Of a DNA stretch of 64,000 nt, positions 33,332 to 42,247 are shown in pieces. The first letter of the stretch is position 1. Each line of letters begins with the position of its first letter. The DNA comes from S015-6 sp964384945 (GTDB taxonomy: Bacteria; Desulfobacterota; DSWW01), in assembly GCA_964384945.1 (NCBI GenBank), contig CAYLMK010000004.1, forward strand, positions 1 to 64,000, given 5' to 3'. A program made the translations under genes and the position numbers. The notes under the pieces were generated by a model. The model was given only the letters and a program-made list of their open reading frames with translations. It made no database searches and had not been told where the DNA came from.

Positions 33332-34342
33332 CTACCTCCTCCTGCCCCGGATTCGAAGGACAATCAGGGCCCCGAGGGGGAGAAGGAACAGGCCCAGGCG
33401 CTTGCCGAGATCCGAGGCTCCGTGTACGGGGCTTCCAAGCGTGGAGGCCTCCGCGCTTCCGGCACACGTGGAGGCGCAGCCCTCATCCACCTGGCCGTAC
33501 CCGGCGTCGCCGGGGCATTGGTTGTCCAGTCCGTCGCAGATCTCGGGCGCTCCGGGGTGGATCTTCGGGGCGCCGTCGTTGCAGTCGACCGGACCGCACT
33601 CCCCGCCTTCAAGGGAGTAGCCGTCCCCGTCGCCATCCATGCAGGGAGGAGGCGGAACGTACTGTCCTGCCGCGCTGAAGATGATCCGGGTCTCCTTGGG
33701 GGGGTACCCGGTTCCAGAGGTCCAGGTAAATCGGACATTCCCCGTCAGAGTCCAAGGCTGGCTGGCGCTCACCGGGATGTCCACCGCTCGCAGCGCGGTC
33801 GGGTCGCCCAGGTTGGCGCTCGCGGAGAGATCCGCCTGTGTGACCCCGTCCAGTTGCAGGTCCGTCAGATAGACCGCACTGGAATCGACCTGCGCCGGCA
33901 GGTTGCAGTCCCAGCCTCCGGCCTGACAGGTCTTGTAGGGAACGGCAAAGCACGTGCTGACATCCGAGCCCGCGGTGGCCTTGACGTAAAGGTGCAGGTT
34001 GTTCACCGGCGAGGCGGGCGGGGCCGTCGGCGAGGTCGTACGCAGGACGCCCGAGTCGGGCGTATCCACGACCCAGGCAACCTGGCGGGTTGCCGGGTCA
34101 TAGGTCAGCGCAAAGGGAAAGGTCGTGTCCCCGTCCGCCCAGTAGACAATGCTGCACTGCAGGTCATGGAAGTACCCCGCCTCCGAGCCGTCCGCGTCGA
34201 ATACGTGGATGTCCAGATTTCGATTCCCCTGATTGAATCCATGGACCCGGGCCTCGAACAGCGTCACCGTTTCGGCAGTCGCCGGGCTCACGCCCGCCAC
34301 ACAGAATGCTGCCAGACACACGATGCTCACGACTCTCTTCAT
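33332..34342 (-). CDS. Secreted protein with MopE-type metal-binding motif and C-terminal membrane anchor
   Basis: Predicted 336-residue protein. A signal peptide (VVSIVCLAAFCVAGVSPATA) is followed by a beta-rich domain of unknown family to about 250. Then comes DGDGYSLEGG, DCNDGAPKIHPGAPEICDG and DNQCPGDAGYGQVDEGC, the putative metal-binding repeat seen in MopE-like and myxobacterial proteins. The last 25 residues (a hydrophobic run, LFLLPLGALIVLRI, then RGRRR) form a sorting tail of the kind that leaves a protein anchored or processed at the cell surface. ATG 34342 has AAAGGA 9 bases upstream. Confidence 0.75.
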   Translation of the reverse strand: MKRVVSIVCLAAFCVAGVSPATAETVTLFEARVHGFNQGNRNLDIHVFDADGSEAGYFHDLQCSIVYWADGDTTFPFALTYDPATRQVAWVVDTPDSGVLRTTSPTAPPASPVNNLHLYVKATAGSDVSTCFAVPYKTCQAGGWDCNLPAQVDSSAVYLTDLQLDGVTQADLSASANLGDPTALRAVDIPVSASQPWTLTGNVRFTWTSGTGYPPKETRIIFSAAGQYVPPPPCMDGDGDGYSLEGGECGPVDCNDGAPKIHPGAPEICDGLDNQCPGDAGYGQVDEGCASTCAGSAEASTLGSPVHGASDLGKRLGLFLLPLGALIVLRIRGRRR

Positions 34343-34498
34343 CTCCTTTTTCCTTTCTCTGATGCATGGTCGATGCTGATGACCCCTCTCTCGCACAGGA
34401 TTGTTACGACCGTTCACGCAAATCGGTTAAGAAACGACGTTTGCCGAAAAAATGGCTTGTTCTCCACGTCGGAGAGCGGCTTTTTAAGCCTTCATTTC

Positions 34499-34526
34499 TT
34501 TACAACAAACTATTTTTGATTGTCAA
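34499..34526 (-). promoter_or_regulatory. Candidate sigma70 promoter for the MopE-motif gene
   Basis: On the minus strand TTGACA (34526-34521) is followed by 16 bases and TGTAAA (34504-34499). It lies about 155 bp upstream of ATG 34342. The surrounding gap, 34343-34717, is distinctly AT-rich for this genome and holds no open reading frame that I can support. Confidence 0.4.
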
Positions 34527-34717
34527 CAAAGAACCGTTGTTCTACATCCTTCTAACCCGATGCTGAATCCGATAAAGACGGGCGGCATCGAAACAACCGC
34601 GGCGACGGGGCACGGCCCCTCCCCCGCGCTGAGGCCATTTGCCTTCGATCCGCGATCGTGCTTCTAATGAAGGAGGCTCGACCACCGCAACCACCCCCGG
34701 CCCGAAAGGCGACTCAC

Positions 34718-35668
34718 ATGACGAGCATCCGCGTCTCGGCCGTCCCGTTCAAGGCCGGCCCCGTGCGTTCTTTCAGCGACTTCGCCGACCATGCCGCCCG
34801 GTGCGTGGAGCAGGCCGCGGCCCGGGCCCCGGACTTCCTGGTCTTCCCCGAGCTTTTCACGGCCGAGCTGATGAACTTCTTCGACGGGCGGGACATCGTC
34901 GGGAAATTCGCACGGCTCACGAAATACACAGGGGACTACGTGAGCCTCTTCCGCGGCCTGGCCCGGGACAAGGGCTTCTACATCCTGGCGGGCTCGCACC
35001 TCACGGAATCCGGAGGCAGGTTCTACAACACGGGCCACATGTTCACGCCCGACGGGCAGGTCTGGGAACAAAAGAAGTGCCACCTCGTTCCCCTCGAGAC
35101 CGCCTGGACGACCCCCGGGGACGGGTTGCACGTGTTCGAAACCGAAAAGGTGAAGCTCGGCATCCTGACCTGCTATGACCTCGAGTTTCCGGAATCCGCG
35201 CGCCTGGTGACGCTCAAAGGCGCCGAGCTGCTTCTTTCCCCATCGGCCACCCTGGACGAGCCGGGCTACTGGCGGGTCCGACACTGCGGCCATGCACGCG
35301 CCATCGAAGACCAGGTGTACGTGGTGCATTGCAGCCTGCTGGGAAACGCGGCAGGGATTCCGTTCTGGGGGATGGCGTCGGTCCTGACCCCGTGCGATAC
35401 GGGGTTCCCGGCAAAGGGAATCGCGGCCGAATCCCCGCTGAACGAAGAGGCCGTGATCACGGCCGACCTCGACCTGGCGAGGCTTCACGAACACAGGGAG
35501 CGCGGTACCGTGACCACGCTGAAGGACCGGAGGTGGGATGTGATCGAGGCCCTGCATGCCTTCGAAGGCCGGCAGCCTGAAGGATCCAGGGCGAAAGACG
35601 CGCAGACCGAAGACCACGGGGCAGCAAGATGTGGGCAAATGGCAAGAGGCGCGCAAGGGGAGCCGTGA
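34718..35668 (+). CDS. Carbon-nitrogen hydrolase (nitrilase superfamily)
   Basis: Predicted 316-residue cytoplasmic amidase or related enzyme. The Glu-Lys-Cys triad is visible: FLVFPELFTAE near 43, EQKKCHLVP near 113 and ILTCYDLEFPESAR near 148, followed by ARAIEDQVYVVHCSLLG near 195. Length is normal, with an added charged tail from about residue 285. The substrate class is unknown. ATG 34718 lies 20 codons inside a longer frame and has AAAGGCG upstream. No neighbour suggests its pathway. Confidence 0.88.
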   Translation: MTSIRVSAVPFKAGPVRSFSDFADHAARCVEQAAARAPDFLVFPELFTAELMNFFDGRDIVGKFARLTKYTGDYVSLFRGLARDKGFYILAGSHLTESGGRFYNTGHMFTPDGQVWEQKKCHLVPLETAWTTPGDGLHVFETEKVKLGILTCYDLEFPESARLVTLKGAELLLSPSATLDEPGYWRVRHCGHARAIEDQVYVVHCSLLGNAAGIPFWGMASVLTPCDTGFPAKGIAAESPLNEEAVITADLDLARLHEHRERGTVTTLKDRRWDVIEALHAFEGRQPEGSRAKDAQTEDHGAARCGQMARGAQGEP

Positions 35669-35749
35669 CCGACCGGCGTCGGTTTCATCCGTGATGAGCG
35701 AACGCCACCACCGTTGGGCAGAAAGGGTCCGATTTCGGTCGACCCATTC

Positions 35750-36829
35750 TCACCGCGGGGCATCGGGCTGCCGCGAAGGGGGGAATCTGCAGTCCAGGAA
35801 CTTGGGCTCGAAGATGGCTCCGATCAACAACCGGTCCCAGCGCACCGCGCCCACGGTCGAGGCCGAGATCTCTTCCCCCGTGTCGAGATAGACCTCTTCC
35901 ACGTCGTATCCCCCTGCCGCCCGCTGGCCGAGGCGGAGCACCTGGGAGGGCGAGAGCGACCCCGGGTCTTTGAAGTGCTTCGCTGCCGTGAGAAGCTTTG
36001 GATGCGCCCCGATCCACAGGTCCCCTCCCGCACCCACCTCGACGTTGTCCACGCCGGTATGCAGCTCGATCTTCTCGCGATGCGAGAGCCGGCCCGATGC
36101 GGGGTCGCGGTCATAGACGCGAACGGATCCCTCCGTGAGGGCGCAGACGTAGAGCAGCTTCCCGTCGGGGCTTACGTTGATTCCGTTGGCGTACCCGATC
36201 CCCGACGCAGCCCGGACGAACTCCGACCCGTCAAAGAACACGATGTTCGAAAGGCGAAGCCGCAGGTAGTCCTCCAGGGTCCGCTTCCACCCGGAAGGGA
36301 ACCGGTGGTCGTTCGTGACGTAAAAGGAATCAGGGCCCACCCCGACGATGTCGTTCGGGGAGACGAGGATGGGGGAGATGAGGGTCTTCCTGTGAATCAA
36401 CCGCTCCCCCTTCAGGTCGTATATCTCGATGCGGTGCGATCCGCCCTGGTGGTTGATGACGAACAGGACGGCCGGGCCCGCCTCCCCCACGAAGAGACTC
36501 AGGCCGTGGGGCCTGAAATCAGGGTCCGCCTCCGGGGTCAGGTTGACGGTGGGGCTGGCGACCGCGTTCAGGTCGTAGGCGTAGATCGCCCCGCTGCCGG
36601 GCCTGCCTTGCTGCACGGCCCTGCGGTCACAGCTCGACACATAGGCGATCCCTGTTCCCGGGTGAATCGTGATGTCTTCCGGCCCGACGACACCCACCAC
36701 CGGCTCGCACCTGCCCGAGAAATGCGGCTCGATCGTCCTGAACTGCCCGGCCTCCCGGTAGAGATGAAAGATCCAGGCGGCGCCGAGGATCAAGAGAACT
36801 ACCAGTGCGATCACGAGGCGTTTCGTCAT
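35750..36829 (-). CDS. Paraoxonase (PON)/arylesterase-like six-bladed propeller, membrane-anchored
   Basis: Predicted 359-residue protein. Residues 1-24 are a hydrophobic anchor (LVIALVVLLILGAAWIFHLY), as in animal paraoxonases. VGPEDITIHPGTGIAYVSSC near 48 has the calcium-binding Glu, RPHGLSLFVG near 108 the His of the active site, NHQGGSHRIEIYD near 127, and SPNDIVGVGPDSFYVTNDH near 157 a calcium-binding Asn. GIGYANGINVSPDGKLLYVC near 213 and LHTGVDNVEVGAGGDLWIGA near 258 complete the site. The family hydrolyses lactones and aryl esters. ATG 36829 follows GGAGGAC. Confidence 0.85.
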   Translation of the reverse strand: MTKRLVIALVVLLILGAAWIFHLYREAGQFRTIEPHFSGRCEPVVGVVGPEDITIHPGTGIAYVSSCDRRAVQQGRPGSGAIYAYDLNAVASPTVNLTPEADPDFRPHGLSLFVGEAGPAVLFVINHQGGSHRIEIYDLKGERLIHRKTLISPILVSPNDIVGVGPDSFYVTNDHRFPSGWKRTLEDYLRLRLSNIVFFDGSEFVRAASGIGYANGINVSPDGKLLYVCALTEGSVRVYDRDPASGRLSHREKIELHTGVDNVEVGAGGDLWIGAHPKLLTAAKHFKDPGSLSPSQVLRLGQRAAGGYDVEEVYLDTGEEISASTVGAVRWDRLLIGAIFEPKFLDCRFPPSRQPDAPR

Positions 36830-36952
36830 GGCCCGTCCTCCTGCCCATTTTGTGAAGTATGCCGGATCCCTGTATAACACACCCTCGTTGACTCGACCAA
36901 GTCCAGGTTCTAAGATCCTCGAAACCCTTGCCATCGACCCGTTCCCGCTGAC

Positions 36953-37897
36953 ATGACGAGAGAGAGCGATACTTACAGCAGCCCTGCATTGACCGGCATT
37001 CCGCGCTGGAAGCTGTTCCTGGCGCTCTCCAGGACCCCCCACGGCATCCTGGATCTCGCCGCACCGGCCCTGGCGGCCTTGCTGTCGGCCGGCGGCTTTC
37101 CACCCGCCGGGGTGGTCGCTCTGGGGCTCCTCGCCGCCTTCGCCGGCTACACGGCCGTGTACGCGCTGAACGACGTGGTCGACTACAGAGTGGACAGGGA
37201 AAAGGTCCTTGAGGGCATGCTGCCGGGACACGGAGGCGATCTGGACGCCGTCTATATGCGCCATCCCCTGGCCCAGGGGCTTCTCAGCCTGAAGGAGGCG
37301 CTCCTGTGGACAGGGGGGTGGGCCCTCACCGCCCTGATTGGGGCTTACCTGCTGAACCCGGTATGTGCCGTGATCTTCCTCGCCGGGGGCCTGCTCGAGG
37401 CCGTTTACTGCCTTCTGCTCAGGCTGAGCTATCTGCGGGTGATCGTGAGCGGGGTGGTCAAGACCCTCGGCGCGGTCGCGGCCGTGTTTGCCGTGGACCC
37501 GGAGCCCGCCCCAGGTTTCCTCGTCGTCCTGTTCCTGTGGATCTTCTTTTGGGAAATCGGCGGGCAGAACATCCCGAACGACTGGACGGATCTCAAGGAA
37601 GACCTGCGCCTCAAGGCCAAGACCGTCCCGGTCCGGTTCGGACCGGAGGGCTCGGTCCGGCTGATCGGCGCATCCCTCCTCCTCGCCGTCGGGCTGAGCA
37701 TCGCCCTTTTCTGGACGACCCCGAACCGGCTCGGGCCCCTGTACCTCGCAGGCGGCCTGGTGGCAGGGCTCTTTCTCCTTCTCCTGCCGGCCCGCAGGCT
37801 CTCCACCGGGAAGTCCCCTGAGCAGGCCATCGCGCTCTTCAACCGCGCGAGCACGTACCCGCTCGCCATGGTCCTCGTCGTCATGCTGAGCTGGTGA
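36953..37897 (+). CDS. UbiA-family prenyltransferase
   Basis: Predicted 314-residue membrane protein with about eight helices. The two aspartate-rich prenyl-diphosphate motifs are NDVVDYRVDREK near 72 and NDWTDLKED near 208. Family members attach isoprenoid chains to aromatic or other acceptors, as in menaquinone, haem or lipid synthesis. It converges with an operon on the other strand that includes a UbiE-type methyltransferase, which makes a quinone role attractive but unproven. No MenA-specific feature was recognised. Confidence 0.88.
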   Translation: MTRESDTYSSPALTGIPRWKLFLALSRTPHGILDLAAPALAALLSAGGFPPAGVVALGLLAAFAGYTAVYALNDVVDYRVDREKVLEGMLPGHGGDLDAVYMRHPLAQGLLSLKEALLWTGGWALTALIGAYLLNPVCAVIFLAGGLLEAVYCLLLRLSYLRVIVSGVVKTLGAVAAVFAVDPEPAPGFLVVLFLWIFFWEIGGQNIPNDWTDLKEDLRLKAKTVPVRFGPEGSVRLIGASLLLAVGLSIALFWTTPNRLGPLYLAGGLVAGLFLLLLPARRLSTGKSPEQAIALFNRASTYPLAMVLVVMLSW

Positions 37898-37916
37898 TTC
37901 GCGGCGCAAATCGCGG

Positions 37917-39173
37917 TCACAGCCAGATCAGTTGCAGCAGGATGTGCGCGGTCGCCACGGCGGCCACGGAAAAGGGGATGCTGATCCTCAGGTACTGCCC
38001 CAGCGGGACCTTGTGGCCGTGTTTCTCCAGGATGCCGCAGGCGAACACATTGGCCGTCGCACCCACCGGGGAGATGTTGCCGCCCACGCCGGTGCCGATC
38101 AGCATGCCGTAAAGGAGCGGCCAGGCCGCGATCCCGAGGGAGGCCGCCAGGCTCTGGCATACCGGAATCATCAGGATCGTGTAGGGCACGTTGTCCATGA
38201 ACGAGGAAAGGGCGACCGAGATCCAGGTGAGCAGCGCCAGCATGGCCGAGGGCCGGGCCAGCCCTGCGTCGACGACCCGGCGGCCGAACGCATCCAGCAG
38301 GCCCGAGAGGGTGAGCGTGTGGATGACCATGAAGACGCCCACGATGAAGAGAAAGGAGTTCCAGTCGAACTCCACCAGCATTTCCCTGAGTTCGCTGCGG
38401 CCTCCCATGTAGAGGGCGATCAGCCCCGCCGAAAACCCCACGATGCCGGGGCGCACGCCGAATTCGGGGCCGACCATGAGCGCGGCCACGCCGACCACGA
38501 AGAGCACCGAGGCGCCCTTGGTGGCTGCGATGGGTTCGGGTTTCACCTCGACGGGCTTGTTCATCCAGCGGAACTGGACCAGGAGCGTCGACAGGGCCAC
38601 GAGCACTGCGACGAAGGTGATGGTGCCCAGCCCGATCTTCCCCAGGAAGTAGTAGAAGTCCAGAGGCTTCATACCCGTCTCCATGGCCAGGATGATGGAG
38701 GGCGGATCGGCCACCATGGTGAGTGTGGTGACCACATTCGAGCTGATCGCGATGGCGACGAGATAGTGGAAGAGCGAGGAGTCGAGGCGCTTCGTCACGG
38801 CGACGGCCACGGGCGCCATCATCAGGACCACGCCCACGTTCTCCATGAAGGCCGACAGCAACGCCGTGAGCGCGCACAGGACGAATATGGCGTGGCGTTC
38901 CACCTTGACCCGGGCCAGGATGCGGTTGGAGAGCAGTTCGGGCATGCGGCTCTTCATGAAGACGTGGGAGACCATCATGAAGCCCCAGTAGATGCCCAGC
39001 ACGTCCCATTTGATGGCCTTGGTCACGGCCTCTCCCGGTTTCAAAAGCCCCAGGATCAGAAACAGGGCGGAGGCGCCCAAGGAGGCATAGGCGATCTTTA
39101 CCTTGCGGCTCAAGGCCAGGGCATAGCAGGCGATGAAGATGACGAGGACGAGGATCTTTTCCGGGCCGGCCAT
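37917..39173 (-). CDS. SLC13/ArsB-type anion transporter
   Basis: Predicted 418-residue inner-membrane protein with 10-11 helices in two inverted halves. The repeated hairpin regions are visible: ALLSAFMENVGVVLMMAP near 108 and ALSSFMDNVPYTILMIP near 330, with GTGVGGNISPVGATANVFAC near 365, as in the ion-transporter superfamily that includes ArsB, NhaD and SLC13. It may carry an inorganic or dicarboxylate anion or exchange sodium for protons. It starts 6 bp after the UbiE stop, so they share an mRNA. Confidence 0.87.
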   Translation of the reverse strand: MAGPEKILVLVIFIACYALALSRKVKIAYASLGASALFLILGLLKPGEAVTKAIKWDVLGIYWGFMMVSHVFMKSRMPELLSNRILARVKVERHAIFVLCALTALLSAFMENVGVVLMMAPVAVAVTKRLDSSLFHYLVAIAISSNVVTTLTMVADPPSIILAMETGMKPLDFYYFLGKIGLGTITFVAVLVALSTLLVQFRWMNKPVEVKPEPIAATKGASVLFVVGVAALMVGPEFGVRPGIVGFSAGLIALYMGGRSELREMLVEFDWNSFLFIVGVFMVIHTLTLSGLLDAFGRRVVDAGLARPSAMLALLTWISVALSSFMDNVPYTILMIPVCQSLAASLGIAAWPLLYGMLIGTGVGGNISPVGATANVFACGILEKHGHKVPLGQYLRISIPFSVAAVATAHILLQLIWL

Positions 39174-39179
39174 GTCGAC

Positions 39180-39971
39180 TCAAGCCTTTCTCCGTGCGGT
39201 GTGCACGACCGAGATCCCGTTCGTCAGCCTGCGGTATCTCACATCCGTGAATCCGACCCGTTCGAGAAGGGCGGACAGCTCGTCCGGGAGAGGGAAGGTG
39301 CGGATCGACTCCGGAAGGTAGGTGTAGGAAGGCATCGAACGCCCGAGCAGGCGCATGACAAGGGGCATATAGAGGAACGAATGAAGGTCGTAGAGCCCGC
39401 GAAACCAGGCCGAGGTGGGCCGGGAGAACTCGAGGCACATGAGCGTTCCCCCGGGCTTGAGAACCCGGCGCATTTCCCGGAAGCCCTGCTCCATGTCGGT
39501 CAGGTTCCGGACGCCGAAGCCCACCATGGCCGCATCGAACCGGCCGCTCTTCATGGCGATTTCCTGGGCGTCTCCCCGGACAAACCGGATCCGGTCCGAA
39601 AGGGAGGCGCGGACCACCTTGGGTCTGCCCGCCTCGATCATCTGCCGGTTGAAATCGTAGAGACAGACGCGGCCCTTCGGGCCTACCGCGCGGGCGGCCA
39701 GGATGGAGAGGTCCGCCGTGCCTCCGCACACGTCCAAGACCCGGTCGCCCGGCCTGAGAGGCATGCTCCGGACGGCAGCCCGGCGCCACAGGTGATGGAC
39801 CCCGAGGCTCATGACCGAGTTCATCAGGTCGTACCGCCGCGCCGAGGAAGAGAAATGATCGTGCACGAGCCCGGGCTTCTCTTCGACGGCCACGGTCGCG
39901 TAGCCGAAACCGGTCGTTGCGCCCCGACGCTTTGTCTGCGGGTTCCCTCCGGCCTGATTCTTTCCTGCCAA
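39180..39971 (-). CDS. ubiE: UbiE/MenG-type quinone methyltransferase
   Basis: Predicted protein of about 263 residues. VHDHFSSSARRYDLMNSVMS near 40, LDVCGGTADLSILAAR near 82 (SAM site), VGFGVRNLTDMEQGFREMRR near 150 and YTYLPESIRTFPLPDELSAL near 215 are diagnostic of UbiE/MenG, which methylates demethylmenaquinone. The first conserved residues (GFGYATVAVEEK) lie upstream of any good ATG; TTG 39971, behind GGAGAAG, gives a normal length, but the start is uncertain. It lies 49 bp after the TIM-barrel gene and 6 bp before the anion transporter gene. Confidence 0.87.
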   Translation of the reverse strand: MAGKNQAGGNPQTKRRGATTGFGYATVAVEEKPGLVHDHFSSSARRYDLMNSVMSLGVHHLWRRAAVRSMPLRPGDRVLDVCGGTADLSILAARAVGPKGRVCLYDFNRQMIEAGRPKVVRASLSDRIRFVRGDAQEIAMKSGRFDAAMVGFGVRNLTDMEQGFREMRRVLKPGGTLMCLEFSRPTSAWFRGLYDLHSFLYMPLVMRLLGRSMPSYTYLPESIRTFPLPDELSALLERVGFTDVRYRRLTNGISVVHTARRKA

Positions 39972-40020
39972 GGCGCTTCTCCGTCGGCGGTCGGATCCCC
40001 GGTCCCGGCTCTCCAGCCCC

Positions 40021-40968
40021 TCAGGTTGTTTCCTCTCGCCCTTGCCCTTTCGCCTTTCGCCTTCCCGCGCCGGTTCCCGAACCCGTGGCGCCACTCGCGC
40101 GTACCCTGGGCCTCGCAGGCCGCCCCTCAAGCTTCAGCCCCGCGGCCTCGAACAGGGGAAGGACGTAGTCCAGCGCTTCCCGGCCGGCCTCGACCGGGGT
40201 GTCGAGGTAGGTGTAGAGCTCCAGGCAGATATCCCGGTCATAGCCCAGCCTGGCCATCGTCTTGAAGGTCTCCAGAAAGTCGATCCCCCCGCGGCCCGGA
40301 ATCAAGTGGTTGTGAACCCGGCTCGGGGCGATATCATCGAGATGCACGTGGCGGATCCGCGGGAACAAGCTTTCGAAAGATGCGCTCGGGTCCTCTCCCA
40401 GGCAATAGAAATGGCCGATGTCGAAATTCACGCCCAGCGCGGGAGACCGCGCCTCCTCGACAAAGGCCCTGAAATGCCGGTAATTCTCGCCGAGAAGACC
40501 CGGTTCCGGCTCGACAAGCACCTCCACCCCCAGTTCCTCGGCCAGGGAGAGCACCTGTTCCAGCCTCCGATGAAAAAGGGATAGAAACCCCTGCCTCGTC
40601 AGGTTCCGAGGGGGCGTCCCCGTCGGAATCGAGATGTTCCGGCATCCCAGGTACGAGGCCAGCCGCAGGGACCGCAGCGTGTGCGCAATCCGTTCTTCCG
40701 GGGTCTCTTCCGGGGCGCCCTCCCGGGAGGCCGATGGGCCGTCCTCGGTCGAAAAAAGGGTGGAGCAATTCAGGTTGATCACCTTCAGGCCCTCGGCCTC
40801 GATGCATGCGCCGAGCCGGGGCCATTCCGCCTCGCCGAAGTCGGGGGCGTGGGCGTGGGGCCGTTTGCACATGATCTCGATGCCCCGGAAGCCCAGCCGG
40901 CCGATCTCCTCCACGGCCTCGAAGATCGAGTGCCTCTTGAACGCGTTGCTGCTGTAACCCAGGATCAA
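40021..40968 (-). CDS. Sugar phosphate isomerase/epimerase family TIM-barrel protein
   Basis: Predicted 315-residue metal-dependent TIM barrel of the AP-endonuclease-2 family. Metal-ligand strands are visible as EVLVEPEPGLLGEN near 155, LGVNFDIGHFYCLGE near 182 and IRHVHLDDIAPSRVHNHLIP near 207, then GRGGIDFLETFKTM and ICLELYTY. The family isomerises or epimerises sugars and related acids. The last 20 residues (SGTGAGRRKAKGQGREE) are encoded by a low-complexity CGCCTTT tract and look like an appended extension. First gene of the operon with ubiE and the anion transporter. Confidence 0.84.
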   Translation of the reverse strand: MILGYSSNAFKRHSIFEAVEEIGRLGFRGIEIMCKRPHAHAPDFGEAEWPRLGACIEAEGLKVINLNCSTLFSTEDGPSASREGAPEETPEERIAHTLRSLRLASYLGCRNISIPTGTPPRNLTRQGFLSLFHRRLEQVLSLAEELGVEVLVEPEPGLLGENYRHFRAFVEEARSPALGVNFDIGHFYCLGEDPSASFESLFPRIRHVHLDDIAPSRVHNHLIPGRGGIDFLETFKTMARLGYDRDICLELYTYLDTPVEAGREALDYVLPLFEAAGLKLEGRPARPRVRASGATGSGTGAGRRKAKGQGREETT

Positions 40969-41093
40969 GGGGGCCTCTCCGTTCCCTCAGAACCCAAAAG
41001 AATTTTCAACATACTATGGGGGCAAGCTGCGTATCAACCAATGCTGCTTGGGTGCTCCCATTCTCGCAGGGCGACTCAGGAGAAGGGGTCAGG

Positions 41094-41258
41094 GCCCCCC
41101 AGAGGCGAAAGGGAAAAGGGGAAAGGCGAAAGGGGTCGATCTCGAATGGAATAGGCGATGAGCGGAACCGTCGCCGTGGGCCATTCGGCTATAGAAACAC
41201 GTTCTTTAAATTGTTGACCTCCTTTTGACCCTTTGCCCTTGACCCTTTCGCCTTGGGT
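41094..41258. repeat. Low-complexity GGCGAAAGGG-type tracts in a non-coding gap
   Basis: The 355-bp gap 40969-41323 has no supportable gene. It holds two purine-rich tracts of opposite sense: GGCGAAAGGGAAAAGGGGAA with similar sequence to about 41135, and on the other strand CCCTTTGCCCTTGACCCTTT with CGCC near 41230-41253. The same motif recurs at 40031-40060 at the 3' end of the TIM-barrel gene. They may fold together as a long imperfect stem. Confidence 0.55.
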
Positions 41259-41323
41259 GGATGAGGGGAGAAGGACTAAAGCACTCAGCCAAGGCGAATG
41301 AAGGCGCCGCAGGGAACGGCGCT

Positions 41324-42247
41324 TCAGACTTGGGGGCGGGGATAGAGGCCGGCCTCCTTGACCATCTCCGGGACCTTCTCCTCCCATTCGATGGCCATGA
41401 TGTGCACGCCGGCCACGCCCTCCATCTCCCTGAGCTGCTGGATGGTCTCCACGCAGATCTTGATCCCCTCCTTGGCGGCATTGCCCTTGCCCGCCTCTCG
41501 CAGGCGCTTGATGATCTCGTCCGGCACGTCCATGCCGGGGACCGATTTCTTCATGTACTGCGCCATACCGACGCTCTTCATGGGGGTGACGCCGGCCAGG
41601 ATCTTGACCTTCTCGTGCAGGCCTCGGTCCACCACGCCCTTCATCCATTTGCGGAACTTGTCCATGTTGTAGATGCACTGGGTCTGGATGAAGTCCACCC
41701 CGGCCGCCGCCTTCTTGGCCAGCCGGGGAACCCGGATCGCAAAGGGGTCGGCAAACGGGTTGGCCGCAGCACCGATGAAGAACTTGGGAGGGGTCTTGAT
41801 CTCCTGACCGTTGATGAACTTGCCCTCTTCCCGCATCCGGTGAACCGCCTGGATGAGCTGGATGGAGTCGATGTCGTACACATTCTTCGCGGTGGGGTTG
41901 TCCCCGAAGCGCTGATGATCCCCGGAAAGGCAAAGCAGGTTGTTCATCCCGAGGGCCGCGGCGCCGAGCAGGTCGCTCTGCAGGGCAATGCGGTTCCGGT
42001 CCCGGGTCGTCATCTGCACGATCGGCTCGAGGCCCATCCCCTTCAGGATCACGCACGCCGCAATCGAAGACATCCGCACCACCGAAGTCTGGTTGTCGGT
42101 CACATTGATCGCGTCCACGCAATCCTTGAGGAGCTCGCCCTTCTCCCGGATCGCCTGAGGATCCGCCCCCCGCGGGGGGCCGCACTCGGAGGTAACGGCA
42201 AACGCACCACTTTCCAGTACCTTTTCCAAGCGACTGGCTGTCTTCAT
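41324..42247 (-). CDS. metF: Methylenetetrahydrofolate reductase catalytic subunit
   Basis: Predicted 307-residue FAD-dependent TIM barrel converting methylene-THF to methyl-THF in the Wood-Ljungdahl pathway. VTSECGPPRGADPQAI near 18 (catalytic Glu), AINVTDNQTSVVRMSSIA near 45, IVQMTTRDRNRIALQSDLLG near 75 and NLLCLSGDHQRFGDNP near 102 are typical. Its ATG overlaps the metV stop (ATGA). With MetV and Hdr/MvhD genes in one operon, electron supply probably comes from a heterodisulfide-reductase-like complex instead of NADH alone. Last gene of the operon. Confidence 0.94.
   Translation of the reverse strand: MKTASRLEKVLESGAFAVTSECGPPRGADPQAIREKGELLKDCVDAINVTDNQTSVVRMSSIAACVILKGMGLEPIVQMTTRDRNRIALQSDLLGAAALGMNNLLCLSGDHQRFGDNPTAKNVYDIDSIQLIQAVHRMREEGKFINGQEIKTPPKFFIGAAANPFADPFAIRVPRLAKKAAAGVDFIQTQCIYNMDKFRKWMKGVVDRGLHEKVKILAGVTPMKSVGMAQYMKKSVPGMDVPDEIIKRLREAGKGNAAKEGIKICVETIQQLREMEGVAGVHIMAIEWEEKVPEMVKEAGLYPRPQV

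Noticed and set aside
35750..37909. 719-codon frame joining the paraoxonase-like gene to upstream sequence
   Set aside because: The part above ATG 36829 is antisense to UbiA and low in complexity; the real start has a GGAGGAC ribosome site.
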